A DNA stretch of 47,743 nt from JANXXV01 sp038230275 (GCA_038230275.1 JBBRNO010000038.1:1-47743); one strand, 5' to 3'; positions 8,705-17,421 are shown, counted from the first letter of the stretch. Notes: generated by a model from the letters alone, not told the origin. A program made the numbers and translations.

Positions 8705-9451
8705 TTGGCCGTATTCCAAAGCGCACTGTTTAATGGACCTGGACGCGAGAAATTGGAAGATTGCAAAGCCCAGGATCTGAAGCACCTTTTCAAGGGAAGC
8801 CCCAAGGGCCCTCATATCGCCCGGATTCAGGAGGCATTACGAAAACTGGGTTTCACAGTGAATGATCCGCCGGAAGTATTCGGCCAGTCGACATCCGACG
8901 CAGTCTTCAAATTCAAAGGGCCGCCGCGCAACATTCTGCAGCCGGGGCAACGGGAACCCGACAGGTTTGTAGGCAAACGAACCATCACGCAACTGGACAC
9001 CGAAGTAGCAGCGCTGGAAGGAAAGAAGGCCGCTCCGGCCACCGAAATTGGATCCAACAACTGGAGGTTCAGTCTCTTCGGTAATAAAGGGTTCACCGGA
9101 ACCGGGGTCTATAACCTTTTCATCGGCAGCACGGAAACCGCCGACTCGATTAACTTTACAACCGACGTGCAGTTTGAGGGAGGAAGTCTGCTTGCCGGCT
9201 TCAAGGGAGACGCCCGCGGAGTGTTCAGAACCACCGCCAAAATCCCCGCGCGAAGATTTACCGCGGCGCGCTGCGAACTGAACCTGTTCAAGCTTCTGGG
9301 AAGGGATAACATGCAAGGCTTCGCCAGGTTGCAGTTGGTTGGCGACGACAATATCTCCGCATTTCTTCCGATCAATGAATTGCACGACGAGACGCTTGGC
9401 ACGTCGGTCACCACCGGGAACGTCATCATGATCGGCTTTCTACGAAGGTAA
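8705..9451 (+). CDS. peptidoglycan-binding-like N-terminal domain plus unknown beta-rich domain
   Basis: About 248 residues from TTG 8705, chosen because GGAGG (8695-8699) lies 5 bases upstream. An in-frame TTG at 8687 is the alternative. Residues about 30-95 (HIARIQEALRKLGFTV, GQSTSDAVFKFK, FVGKRTITQLD) are a PG_binding_1-type helix bundle. The rest (NNWRFSLFGNKGFTGTGVYNLFI, FEGGSLLAGFKGDARGVFRT) is predicted beta-rich and not recognised. No signal peptide is visible, so the binding domain may act outside the cell-wall context, as in tailocin or type VI-associated proteins, but nothing nearby confirms that. Confidence 0.5.
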   Translation: MAVFQSALFNGPGREKLEDCKAQDLKHLFKGSPKGPHIARIQEALRKLGFTVNDPPEVFGQSTSDAVFKFKGPPRNILQPGQREPDRFVGKRTITQLDTEVAALEGKKAAPATEIGSNNWRFSLFGNKGFTGTGVYNLFIGSTETADSINFTTDVQFEGGSLLAGFKGDARGVFRTTAKIPARRFTAARCELNLFKLLGRDNMQGFARLQLVGDDNISAFLPINELHDETLGTSVTTGNVIMIGFLRR

Positions 9452-9468
9452 GTGGAGCGCCGGCACGC

Positions 9469-10434
9469 TTGACCGCGACGCAGCAGAAACGGAAGCTCGC
9501 CCTGGCCGCCCGCGCCGGTGATGCCAAGACGGCGGCCGCCCTGCTAAGTGAAAACCGTGAACTGGCCCAGGCATGGGAGCCGATGATGCACGCTTGCTTT
9601 GAAGGCCATCACGCGATTGTGAAACTGCTGCTGGAATCTGGCGCCGATCCCAATAGGCTTTCCGGCTCCGCCTGGGCGCACCGACCACTGCATCGAGTGG
9701 TGGAGCATAAAATCGCCACGCTGAAACACGACGGGCATCGCAAAACCGTCCGCCTGCTTTTGGATTTCGGCGCCGATCCGCTGCGGCGCGCAACTAGGCC
9801 CCCCATGACCGCGATCGCCCTGGCCGCAATCGCAGGCGAAACGCAAATGCTCGGGCTATTGACCGCTACCGGCCAAGCGCTCGACATCTTCGACTCAGCC
9901 GCCACCGGAGACGCCGTGCGCGTCCGCCACTGGCTGGAAAACGATCCTTCCCTCGCATATACAATCGACGAAGCCGGCTGCAATGCACTCTGGTATTGTG
10001 CCGCTTCCCGCCTCTCACCGGCCGGCGTTCACGAATGTGCGCGCTTGCTTCTCGACGCAGGCAGCGCCGTCAATCACACCGCGAAAGGGGCCACCCCGCT
10101 TTACTTCGCCGTAGCCCACGCCATGCACCCATCCCTGGCGCAACTGCTGCTGGACCGCGGCGCGGATCCGCACGCCGGCGTCTCTCTGCTGCACGCCGCC
10201 TGCGCTTTCCATTTCGAGTTCCTGACGGAAGGCCTGCGCTGGTTGATAGCGCGCGGCGCAGATCCTAATAGAGCTGACGAGAATGGCCAAACGGCTCTAC
10301 ATAAGGCGGCGTTGTGCGGATACATAAAGGCAGCGCGCTGCCTTGTGGAGTTGGGGGCCGATCCGGACCGCGCGGATTCCCGCGGCCTGCGCGCGGCCGA
10401 TGTTGCACGGCTGAATCGTAAGCGTTGGCTTTAA
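9469..10434 (+). CDS. ankyrin-repeat protein
   Basis: 321 residues from a TTG start 17 bp after the previous stop. Repeated ankyrin units are clear: HACFEGHHAIVKLLLESGAD, HKTVRLLLDFGADPLRR, HECARLLLDAGSAVNHT, PSLAQLLLDRGADPH, ENGQTALHKAALCGYIKAAR and LVELGADPDRADSRG. Unlike many secreted ankyrin proteins it has no signal peptide. Such proteins mediate protein-protein contacts; the partner is unknown. Its stop lies 5 bp before the ATG of the fusion gene downstream. Confidence 0.85.
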   Translation: MTATQQKRKLALAARAGDAKTAAALLSENRELAQAWEPMMHACFEGHHAIVKLLLESGADPNRLSGSAWAHRPLHRVVEHKIATLKHDGHRKTVRLLLDFGADPLRRATRPPMTAIALAAIAGETQMLGLLTATGQALDIFDSAATGDAVRVRHWLENDPSLAYTIDEAGCNALWYCAASRLSPAGVHECARLLLDAGSAVNHTAKGATPLYFAVAHAMHPSLAQLLLDRGADPHAGVSLLHAACAFHFEFLTEGLRWLIARGADPNRADENGQTALHKAALCGYIKAARCLVELGADPDRADSRGLRAADVARLNRKRWL

Positions 10435-10439
10435 CACCC

Positions 10440-12101
10440 ATGGTCCTATTTCTGATACTCATCGCTTTGGCCGGATTCGCCTCTGCCCAAACAACACGCG
10501 TCGCCGTTATAGCCCATCGCGGCGAACATATCCGCAACCCGGAGAATAGCCTTTCCGGCATCCGCGCTGCCATCGATCTGGGTGCCGACTTCGTCGAACT
10601 GGATGTCCGCACAACTCTGGATGGCCGCCTGGTCCTGATGCACGATGCAACGGTCGACCGGACAACGAATGGCAAAGGCGCCGTCGCCGAACTGACCTTG
10701 GACCAAATCATCGCGCTCCGTTTAGGCGGCGAGAAGGTGCCAACCTTTGAGGAAGCGCTCGACGTAGCGCACGGAAAAATCGAAGTCTATGTGGACGTGA
10801 AAAACCTCACCCCAGCCGCCCTGGTTCATGCCCTTGCAATGCACGACATGCGGATGAACGTGGTGGTCTACGGCCCGCAGGTGTTTCTGAAAGCCATACT
10901 CTCACTGCGTCCGGAGATCAAGGTGATGCCGGAGGCCACCGATGTTGGCGCGCTACGTCCATCGGTGATCGCATTCAACGAGAAGGACTTCCTGGACGGC
11001 GCGATTGCCGCTGCGAAAGCCGCCCGTGCCGGAATCTTCGTCGATCGCCTGGGAATTCACGACAACGCCGAATCCTGGCAGGACGCCATTCTGCGCGGCG
11101 CCACTGGCATCCAGACCGACAAACCCGGCGAACTGGTGCAGTTTCTTCGCGCGCGCAATCTCCATTCCACACTGCCGCTGCGGAACCCTTCTTCTTACGC
11201 CTACTTCCTCAGCGGCAACGCCGCCGACGTCCAACGTCCCACTTCAGGCGGCGTATTGATGGCAGGCGGGGGCAAAGATGTCGATGAAGCGTTTCGTTGG
11301 TTCCTGCGGAAGTCCGGCGGCGGCGACGTGGTCATCCTGCGCGCCTCCGGTAGCGACGGCTACAACCAGTACATTCGGGGGCTCGGCCCGGTCGATTCGG
11401 TGGAGTCCATCGTCATCCGAAGCCGCACCGCCGCCAGCGATCCATCCGTGATCGACAAGGTGCGAAAGGCCGAAGCCATCTTCTTCGCCGGTGGAGATCA
11501 ATGGAATTACATTCGCTTCTGGAAGGGCACACCTCTCGACGCAGCGATTCACGATGCGGTGAAGCGCGGTGTGCCCATCGGAGGGACCAGCGCCGGACTC
11601 GCCATTCAAGGCCAGTATTCGTTTTCCGCGGAAATGGACACAATCACCTCGCCACAAGCACTGGCTGACCCGTTCGATCCCCACCTCACCCTGGAATCGT
11701 CGTTTCTGAGACTGCCCCATCTCGAAGGCATCATCACCGATAGCCATTTCTCAAAACGCGACCGTTTCGGCCGGCTGGTCGCATTCCTGGCGCGCATCGC
11801 ACAAGACACCGGATCGGCAAAAGGTGTCGGCATTGATGAACGTACAGCCGTCCTCCTGGAACCCGATGGATCGGCCACAATTGCCGGCGAGGGTTCGGCC
11901 TACTTCGTCAGCGCCAACAAAAAACCTGAGGTCTGCGCACCGGGAAAGCCAATTACTTTCGAGGACCTCTCGGTTTATCGTGTCCCGGCCGGGGGGAAGT
12001 TTAACTTCCAGACTTGGAGCGGCCAGGGCGGACAATCCTACCGCGTCTCGGCTAGATCAGGCGCTCTTTTTTCTTCCAAAGATAGTGGATCTTTCTACTA
12101 A
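10440..12101 (+). CDS. exported fusion: glycerophosphodiester phosphodiesterase + cyanophycinase-like S51 peptidase
   Basis: 553 residues from ATG 10440, which directly opens a signal peptide (MVLFLILIALAGFASAQ). The N-terminal half is a GDPD TIM barrel with all signature residues: IAHRGEHIRNPENS, FVELDVRTTLDG, LMHDATVDRTTNG and the closing GIQTDKPGELV. From about residue 270 a Ser-hydrolase of the S51/cyanophycinase type follows: GGVLMAGGGKDVDEAF, FFAGGDQWNYIRFW, nucleophile motif GGTSAGLAIQG, and ITDSHFSKRDRFGRL. Both catalytic sets look intact. Cyanophycinases cut beta-aspartyl-arginine polymers and GDPDs cleave glycerophosphodiesters. Why one exported chain needs both is not known. Confidence 0.85.
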   Translation: MVLFLILIALAGFASAQTTRVAVIAHRGEHIRNPENSLSGIRAAIDLGADFVELDVRTTLDGRLVLMHDATVDRTTNGKGAVAELTLDQIIALRLGGEKVPTFEEALDVAHGKIEVYVDVKNLTPAALVHALAMHDMRMNVVVYGPQVFLKAILSLRPEIKVMPEATDVGALRPSVIAFNEKDFLDGAIAAAKAARAGIFVDRLGIHDNAESWQDAILRGATGIQTDKPGELVQFLRARNLHSTLPLRNPSSYAYFLSGNAADVQRPTSGGVLMAGGGKDVDEAFRWFLRKSGGGDVVILRASGSDGYNQYIRGLGPVDSVESIVIRSRTAASDPSVIDKVRKAEAIFFAGGDQWNYIRFWKGTPLDAAIHDAVKRGVPIGGTSAGLAIQGQYSFSAEMDTITSPQALADPFDPHLTLESSFLRLPHLEGIITDSHFSKRDRFGRLVAFLARIAQDTGSAKGVGIDERTAVLLEPDGSATIAGEGSAYFVSANKKPEVCAPGKPITFEDLSVYRVPAGGKFNFQTWSGQGGQSYRVSARSGALFSSKDSGSFY

Positions 12102-12125
12102 ACATTGCGAAGAACATGCCGATAA
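12099..12125 (+). promoter_or_regulatory. sigma-28 (FliA) promoter of flaG-fliS
   Basis: TAAA (12099-12102), a 15-bp spacer, and GCCGATAA (12118-12125) match the FliA consensus TAAA-N15-GCCGATAA without a mismatch. The -35 element overlaps the stop codon of the upstream gene. The downstream genes are flagellar (flaG, fliS), the expected late class, and fliA itself is encoded at 38.7 kb. Confidence 0.85.
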
Positions 12126-12164
12126 GCCCCTCAGATGACGGAGAAGCCGTCGCGAGGAGTTCCC

Positions 12165-12443
12165 ATGGGTATCGGACCGCTGAGTCTGAATTACAACCAC
12201 TTGAACACCGTTCAACAAGTGGAACCTTTACTTCGCCAGCCGGAAAAAAAGGAGATCATCGAAGCGGTGAAGGCCGTCAATAAAGCGGAGTTGTTCGGGC
12301 AGGAAAATGAAGTGACGTTTGTTCTGGACCGCAGATCACAGAAGATGTTGGTGCGGATTGTGAATAAGGAAACGCGCGAACTGGTACGACAGATTCCCGA
12401 TGAGTATCTAAAGCATCTGGCCAGTGAGTTGGGCGCAAAATAA
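12165..12443 (+). CDS. flaG: FlaG-family flagellar protein
   Basis: 92 residues from ATG 12165, preceded by GAGGAG (12154-12159); the upstream in-frame start at 12135 has no such site. The C-terminal 55 residues (NEVTFVLDRRSQKMLVRIVN, then RELVRQIPDEYLKHL) are the conserved FlaG core. FlaG proteins are small, lie beside fliD or fliS and influence filament length. Transcribed from the sigma-28 promoter just upstream, with fliS 45 bp downstream. Confidence 0.85.
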   Translation: MGIGPLSLNYNHLNTVQQVEPLLRQPEKKEIIEAVKAVNKAELFGQENEVTFVLDRRSQKMLVRIVNKETRELVRQIPDEYLKHLASELGAK

Positions 12444-12488
12444 TCCCACACACTCTTTCCCACTGCAACGATATGTTTCTTAGACACT

Positions 12489-12926
12489 ATGACCGCACTC
12501 CATGCGTACCACGACTACCGGGACAATGAAATTCTAGACGCCGGTCCTCTTGAGTTAGTAGTGATGCTCTACCAGGCCGCCATCGCTTCCATTGTGGATG
12601 CACGCCGCCGGCTCGAGGCCGGCGAAATCCGGGAAAGATCCAACGCCATCTCGAAAGCAAGCGCCATCTTGAGCGAACTCGCCCAGTCGCTCGATCACGA
12701 AAAGGGTGGACCGATTGCCAGGAACCTGACTGAACTCTACGATTACTTGCAGCGCCTGATCCTCAAAGCCAACATCGAACAAATCGAGCAGCCACTCGTC
12801 GAAGCCGTCAAACTGCTGGAGACGTTGCTCGAGGGTTGGCAAACTTGTATCCCCGCGGCTGCGCCTTCGTCGGCCTATACGAATCAGCACGACGACGATT
12901 ACGTCGCCATCGCCTGCAGTTTCTAA
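12489..12926 (+). CDS. fliS: flagellin export chaperone FliS
   Basis: 145 residues, typical for FliS. Diagnostic features are the N-terminal AYHDYRDNEIL, the GPLELVVMLYQAAIASI helix, an ARRRLEAGEIRERSNAISKA segment and LDHEKGGPIARNLTELYDYLQ. FliS binds the C-terminal helix of flagellin in the cytoplasm until export. Usually fliD sits next to it; here no fliD, fliC or flgKL is in the window. Confidence 0.9.
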   Translation: MTALHAYHDYRDNEILDAGPLELVVMLYQAAIASIVDARRRLEAGEIRERSNAISKASAILSELAQSLDHEKGGPIARNLTELYDYLQRLILKANIEQIEQPLVEAVKLLETLLEGWQTCIPAAAPSSAYTNQHDDDYVAIACSF

Positions 12927-13036
12927 GCTTGCCGTAAAACAGGCGGTTCGGTGACCCATCGGAAATGCCGGACCGTCTGTGTACGTTTCAATCTTCCAGG
13001 AACCAAACCCAATCCACACGGCTGTTGCGTATCATT

Positions 13037-13080
13037 ACGGAATGGCGAAACAGGCTGCACGGAATGGCGAAACAGGCTGT
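13037..13080 (+). repeat. 22-bp perfect tandem duplication
   Basis: ACGGAATGGCGAAACAGGCTG plus one base occurs twice head to tail (13037-13058 and 13059-13080), differing only in the last base (c/t). Each unit contains an ATG-GCG-AAA-CAG start-like string. The second one is in frame with the small membrane gene that follows. Confidence 0.85.
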
Positions 13081-13321
13081 GCCCATGCGATATGGGAAGA
13101 ATCTTCTTGCGGCCTACTTTGTGGCGTGGACCGTCGCATATGCCTTTATTGCTTATTCAGCCGTCAATCGCCTGGACTTCAGTCACTACTTCGAATGGTT
13201 TGTGTTGGCTTGGACGTTTCAGGGGCTGGAGATGGTGGTCTTTACTTGGTACCTCAGCCTGGCGCTGTTCCTGCCGCTCGCGGTGGTAGGCGTTTTCTTG
13301 GCGAGATGGCGAAAACTGTAG
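13064..13321 (+). CDS. small two-helix membrane protein
   Basis: 85 residues from ATG 13064 (AAACAGG at 13048-13054 is a weak ribosome-binding site); ATG 13085 is an alternative giving 78 residues. It has two hydrophobic segments, LLAAYFVAWTVAYAFIAYSA and MVVFTWYLSLALFLPLAVVG, and a basic tail ARWRKL. I do not recognise the family. It follows fliS in the same direction. The last part of the gene is duplicated at 23.5 kb (see repeat). Confidence 0.45.
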   Translation: MAKQAVPMRYGKNLLAAYFVAWTVAYAFIAYSAVNRLDFSHYFEWFVLAWTFQGLEMVVFTWYLSLALFLPLAVVGVFLARWRKL

Positions 13322-13472
13322 CGCTTTGCGGAGGATTGGCTTGCTTCCATTTCAGAACGGCCAGCGGGCCACCTGAGTCCGCGGCCGGCTTTCGGCGCCA
13401 GGGACGTACTGCGCGGAAATCCGGAACTTGAGCGTTCACGAACGCGGATCGTTTCCGCTACTGAAGTGCTCC
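13253..13472 (+). repeat. island-flanking direct repeat, left copy
   Basis: 220 bp that reappear in imperfect form at 23541-23722. The segment runs from the last ~20 codons of the small membrane gene to a minus-strand stretch encoding the last codons of flgM (EHFSSGNDPR). This copy has a ~36-bp stretch near 13353-13390 that is shortened in the right copy. The flgM part is cut off at 13472, so this copy is the one native to the left side and carries only the tail of flgM. Confidence 0.85.
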
Positions 13473-13682
13473 CCCTGTCTTGGTTCAGCGTGAAGATGAT
13501 GTCGAAGTCTCGTCAAAGAGGAGAGATTCGGCCCTTTGGGCGGGGATTTTCAAGGCATAGGGATCTATCGATCCAATGATGAAGTTGCTGGGCGGCATAG
13601 AGGCGCATGCCGCCCGAACGATCATCGTGTCGATGAGTCCATCAGACCCTCCCTCGGCATGGTTGCGTCCCCGCGGACCCGC
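13473..13682. other. unassigned 210 bp between left repeat and IS end
   Basis: No complete gene. On the minus strand one frame stays open from the IS edge to a TGA at 13485-13487 and contains SNFIIGSIDPYALKIPAQRA, which reads like a fragment of a coding sequence, but no start codon or family could be assigned. It may be the remnant of a gene broken when the IS or the repeat arose. Confidence 0.3.
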
Positions 13683-14439
13683 TTCCGTTTAACCTGACAA
13701 ACATGTTGTCGGCTAGGCGACCTGTTTCTTTAACTCAGAATCGGCCTGTATTCGAGCCGCCTCTCCTCGCCGCCGGCGAGCCAGCTCGAGCTTGCGATCC
13801 CGCTCGCCATGGACCTGAGAGCGGCGCCCCTCAAGCATATCTTTTGGAGGCAAATAACCGAGCGAGCTGTGCAGCCGTTTTTCGTTGTAGACCTCCACAT
13901 ACTGCACGATCAGACGGTTGGCGTCGTCCAGCGACAACGGTACGCCAGGCCGGATGCACTCACTCTTGATGGATTGATTCCAGCGCTCGATTTTGCCGTT
14001 CGATTGCGGATAGTAAAGGGCAGTGCGCACATGCGTCATGCCCGAGATCCGGATAAGCTCCTTGAAGTCCTTGGCAATGAACTGCGGTCCCTTATCAGAG
14101 ATGATCCGCGGGCGGGCATCCGGGAACCGTTCCTTGGCTCTTTCCAGTAGCGTCTCGATATCGGGCTCGCGCATCGACTCCCGCGGACGCCAGTCCACAA
14201 TATAGCGGCTGGCTCCATCCAATACCGCGCATAAATAGTAGAACGTGCCATGAATGTTGATATGCGCAATATCGATATGCCAGTGCTCATGCGGCGCCAG
14301 CGGCTGCTCGAACCCGGTACCCTTCTTGGGTGGTAGCCGCGGAAAGCGCGCCAGCCAGCCGACCGGCTTGGCGCAGAACGCGGAACACGCTCGACGGGCT
14401 CACCGCCACCACGTCGGCATCGATCATCATGTAAGTCAA
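13683..14439 (-). mobile_element. IS3-type element, C-terminal half with left terminal inverted repeat
   Basis: The outer end at 13683-13698 reads TTCCGTTTAACCTGAC, and the reverse complement of 23521-23537 reads TTCCGGTTTATCTGAAA, so the two ends are imperfect terminal inverted repeats of one element. The inner end stops abruptly at about 14439, where the chemotaxis cassette begins. Together with 22891-23539 it reconstitutes one IS. Confidence 0.8.
13713..14439 (-). pseudogene. IS3-family transposase, C-terminal part (split and frameshifted)
   Basis: Reading leftward from 14439 it begins LTYMMIDADVVAVSPSSVFR. A 4-bp tandem duplication (AGCC twice, 14353-14360) then shifts the frame. The next frame carries KKGTGFEQPLAPHEHWHIDI and the rve/DDE core: first Asp in WHIDIAHI, second in IISDKGPQF, Glu in NGKIERWNQ, ending KKQVA at a TAG. 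The beginning of the gene is not here: its N-terminal half lies 8.4 kb away at 22891-23472. Inactive as it stands. Confidence 0.85.
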
Positions 14440-14524
14440 GCAAAAGCTCTTCGCTGTGCCGAACTGGAGGATCGAACCGTAATTCGAAGGCCGCGGCCTG
14501 AGCAATGTGCGGGACACCCAGCGT

Positions 14525-14989
14525 TCAAGCGCGAATGGCGAGGACTGTGATCCAAAACACGCCTTCATCGCATCGGAAAGCAAGGCGCTCGCGAACCTTA
14601 GTCCCGCAGACCCGAAGGCTGTAGTCGCTGCCATCCACGACGGAGGGCAGGGAAAGAAAAATCCCCCGCGATAACACGCTTTTCAGGTTGCCGCCAATCA
14701 TGTTGGCCAGTTCGCCGAGAACGTCGCGCACCACGTCGTCCACGGCCGCGGGTGGGTCCGTCGACAGGAAGCGGCCGGCGAATCGGCAAGCTTGCCCCCT
14801 ATCGCATTCCACCAGCACCGCACCATTATAATCACCTGCCAGGTGGACCGCCGCTGTCAACCGGTCCCCACTGGAGAACCAGGGTTCCATACTCTCGCCC
14901 ACTTCGAATTTGAGCATTGTCTCAAACACAGACTGGACGATCGACGCCAGTTCGCTTGGCAATATTTCTACAATCAATTCAGTTGGCAT
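14525..14989 (-). CDS. cheX: CheX-like chemotaxis phosphatase
   Basis: 154 residues. The CheC/CheX-type motif ELANMIGGNLKSVLSRG (about residues 93-109) is clear, with the preceding VDDVVRDVLG. CheX is a cytoplasmic phosphatase that removes phosphate from CheY-P, ending the motor signal in organisms lacking CheZ. It is the last gene of the operon, 11 bp after cheR. Its stop lies only 82 bp from the junction with the transposase fragment; the C-terminus (DEGVFWITVLAIRA) looks complete. Confidence 0.75.
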   Translation of the reverse strand: MPTELIVEILPSELASIVQSVFETMLKFEVGESMEPWFSSGDRLTAAVHLAGDYNGAVLVECDRGQACRFAGRFLSTDPPAAVDDVVRDVLGELANMIGGNLKSVLSRGIFLSLPSVVDGSDYSLRVCGTKVRERLAFRCDEGVFWITVLAIRA

Positions 14990-15000
14990 GGGGGGTCCTC

Positions 15001-15834
15001 TCAGCGGGCTACGTAGACAATCGCGTTTCCGATAGTTTGTTTGTCAAACCACTCCTCAACGCCGAATGCAGTCTCGGCGCCTCCCAGCATCAGCCAGCCA
15101 CCTCGAAACAAGGTTCCGTGGAGTTCTCTCAGGATGTTCTTCTTGGTTTCGGCGTCGAAGTAGATCATGACGTTGCGGCAGAACACAAGATCGAAGGGTC
15201 CTAGGGCGCGCATGCTCTTGCGTAAGTCGATCGTTTCGAAGCGGACCATCGCGCGCAGCGCATCGCTTAAGAGCCAGTCCACCCCTGAGCGTCGGAAGTA
15301 CTTCACCAGGAGCGCTGCGGGCAAACCGCGGTTTACCTCAATCTGCATGTACTTGCCAGACCTGGCGCGCTCCAGCACTGTCGAGGAAAAGTCGGTGCCA
15401 AGGATCTGAATGTTCCAGTCTTTGAGCCCTTCTTCAAGGAGAGCCATGGCCAGACTGTATGATTCCTGCCCAGTGGATGCCGCCGCCGACCAGAACCGCA
15501 ACTTTTTGGTATCCTGATGGTCTTGCCTAAGCCGTGGCAGCAGGACGGTTCGGATGGCCTGATAGTGAGCGGGGTCGCGAAAGAAGTAGGTCTCGTTGGT
15601 CGTCATGGCCTCCACGACTTGGCGGCCAATCTCCTCTTCCTTGGTCGCCCGTAGCAGCGCACATAAATCGTTGATGGATCCGAGGCCGAGTTGCCTGATG
15701 ATAGGCGTAAGACGACTCTCAAACAGGTAATGTTTGTCTGCTTCGAGCACAATTCCCACTTGGGAATAGACCTTCTGCTGGAGGAAGCTGTAGTTTTCCG
15801 GATTGATTAGCGAGACGGTTGGTTGGTTTTGCAT
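15001..15834 (-). CDS. cheR: chemoreceptor glutamate methyltransferase CheR
   Basis: 277 residues. It has the N-terminal all-alpha domain (YSFLQQKVYSQVGIVLEADK), the MTTNETYFFRDP loop, SAM-binding AAASTGQESYSLAMALLE, and LVFCRNVMIYFD. CheR methylates glutamates on the MCP signalling helices to tune sensitivity. The MCP here ends in LISKFTI and lacks the NWETF-type tether, so docking would be direct. One base separates it from cheB. Confidence 0.92.
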   Translation of the reverse strand: MQNQPTVSLINPENYSFLQQKVYSQVGIVLEADKHYLFESRLTPIIRQLGLGSINDLCALLRATKEEEIGRQVVEAMTTNETYFFRDPAHYQAIRTVLLPRLRQDHQDTKKLRFWSAAASTGQESYSLAMALLEEGLKDWNIQILGTDFSSTVLERARSGKYMQIEVNRGLPAALLVKYFRRSGVDWLLSDALRAMVRFETIDLRKSMRALGPFDLVFCRNVMIYFDAETKKNILRELHGTLFRGGWLMLGGAETAFGVEEWFDKQTIGNAIVYVAR

Positions 15835-15835
15835 T

Positions 15836-16942
15836 CTATTCTCCCAAATTTAGGCCTGCCATCCGCAAAACCTGAGGTATGACATCAGACAGCGGCAGCA
15901 CTTGGTCGGCGAGCTTTCCATTTACTACTGCCCCGGGCATCCCCCATACGACGCTTGAAGCCTCATCTTGCGCCAGGATGCTCGCCCCTTGTGCCTTCAG
16001 TATCTGCGCACCGCGAAAACCATCCTGCCCCATGCCGGTCAGAATTACGGCTATTGCTGCGCCGCCATAAACCTCCCCAACCGAAGCAAATAGAGCGTCG
16101 ACGGCAGGGCGGCAGGAGTTTAGTTGCGGCGATTGATCCAAGAGAATGCTCGCTATGCCGCCATTTTTGACCACCTTCATGTGGAAGTCTCCGGGTGCGA
16201 TCAGAATTTTCCCGGCCTCTACCGCTACCCCCTGACTTGCTTCTTGCACTTGCAGGCGACACGATGCGTTCAGGCGCTCGGCGAGCACCCGAGTGAAGAA
16301 AGGCGGCATGTGCTGCACCACAAGAATCGGCAGCGGGAACGAGGCCGGCAATTCCGGCAGGATCGCACCGAGGGCTGTTGGCCCTCCGGTAGAGACGCCG
16401 ATCACGACTACTTTAGGCCATATCTTTGCGCCACGCCACACCGGAGGCGGTGCCTCGATACGTGATGCATCCGGTCCGGCCGAGGCACGGAGTTTTGCCG
16501 GCATATGGAAGAACTGCTTGATCTTCGGTATCAACTCTTCCCGCAGGCGCGCCATTGAACGATCGAGAGATCCTTCGTTCGAAGCTTTGGTCACGTAGTC
16601 GTCGGCACCCAAACTCAACGCCTCTAGCGTCACTGCCGCGCCGCGGTCGGTGAGTGTGCTGAACATGATCACTCGTATTTTGGGATAGTCCCGCTGCACA
16701 TGGCGCAGCATTTCAAGGCCGTTCATCTCCGGCATCTCGATGTCCAACGTGAGCACGTCCGGATTCAGCTGCGCGATGCGTTGCAAAGCAATGGCGCCGT
16801 TCGATGCCGAGCCAATAACCTCGACTGTTGGATCCTGCTCGAGGGCATGAGTAATCAGGCGCCGGATGACTACGGAGTCGTCCACCACCAGTACGCGAAT
16901 CCGCTCTCCGGGCTGCAACAACCTTTTATTCACTGTGGCCAT
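15836..16942 (-). CDS. cheB: protein-glutamate methylesterase/response regulator CheB
   Basis: 368 residues. Residues 14-130 are the receiver: VLVVDDSVVIRR, phospho-acceptor D67 in LTLDIEMPEMNG, and YVTKAS. After a linker, the methylesterase has its Ser in VIGVSTGGPTALGAI, His in VVQHMPPFFT and Asp in ILTGMGQDGFRG. CheB removes methyl groups from the receptor when phosphorylated by CheA. Both modules are intact. Confidence 0.95.
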   Translation of the reverse strand: MATVNKRLLQPGERIRVLVVDDSVVIRRLITHALEQDPTVEVIGSASNGAIALQRIAQLNPDVLTLDIEMPEMNGLEMLRHVQRDYPKIRVIMFSTLTDRGAAVTLEALSLGADDYVTKASNEGSLDRSMARLREELIPKIKQFFHMPAKLRASAGPDASRIEAPPPVWRGAKIWPKVVVIGVSTGGPTALGAILPELPASFPLPILVVQHMPPFFTRVLAERLNASCRLQVQEASQGVAVEAGKILIAPGDFHMKVVKNGGIASILLDQSPQLNSCRPAVDALFASVGEVYGGAAIAVILTGMGQDGFRGAQILKAQGASILAQDEASSVVWGMPGAVVNGKLADQVLPLSDVIPQVLRMAGLNLGE

Positions 16943-16955
16943 ACCCGCATCCCTT

Positions 16956-17330
16956 TCACGGATGGATCCCTGCCAGTTCGAGTTTCTCCACCAGGATGTC
17001 TTTGGTGAATGGTTTCATGATGTACTCGTTGGCGCCAGCCTCCAGGGCTGCAACCATTTGGCCAATTTCGGTTTCGGTTGTGACCATGACCACCACTAGC
17101 GAAGAAAGCGCCGGATTTTGGCGCAGGCGCTTCAGCAATTCCAGCCCGTTCATTTCTGGCATGTTCCAATCCGCCAGAACCAAAGCCACCTCGTTCTTCT
17201 CTGCCTCAACCACCTCTAGGGCTTCTCTTCCGTTCCCTGCTTCGCGAACGTCGTACCCGAGTTCCCTCAAGGTCTTGGCCAGGATCATCCGCACGGCCCT
17301 TGAATCGTCCACAATTAGAGCTTTTGCCAT
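16956..17330 (-). CDS. cheY: response regulator CheY
   Basis: 124 residues from ATG 17330, with AGGAG five bases upstream; the GTG at 17333 is a less good alternative. Single receiver domain: ALIVDDSRAVRM, phospho-acceptor D54 in VLADWNMPEMNG, VTTETE and YIMKPFTKD. Diffuses from CheA to the flagellar switch (FliM/FliN). It sits between the MCP and cheB, 13 bp ahead of cheB. Confidence 0.93.
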   Translation of the reverse strand: MAKALIVDDSRAVRMILAKTLRELGYDVREAGNGREALEVVEAEKNEVALVLADWNMPEMNGLELLKRLRQNPALSSLVVVMVTTETEIGQMVAALEAGANEYIMKPFTKDILVEKLELAGIHP

Positions 17331-17421
17331 CACTTCTCCTGTCTTTTCGTATTGAGCGGCGAGGACGCATCCAGGCTTTTGAACGTCCGCCGCATGGATG
17401 CGTCCTGATTTGTCGATCCGG

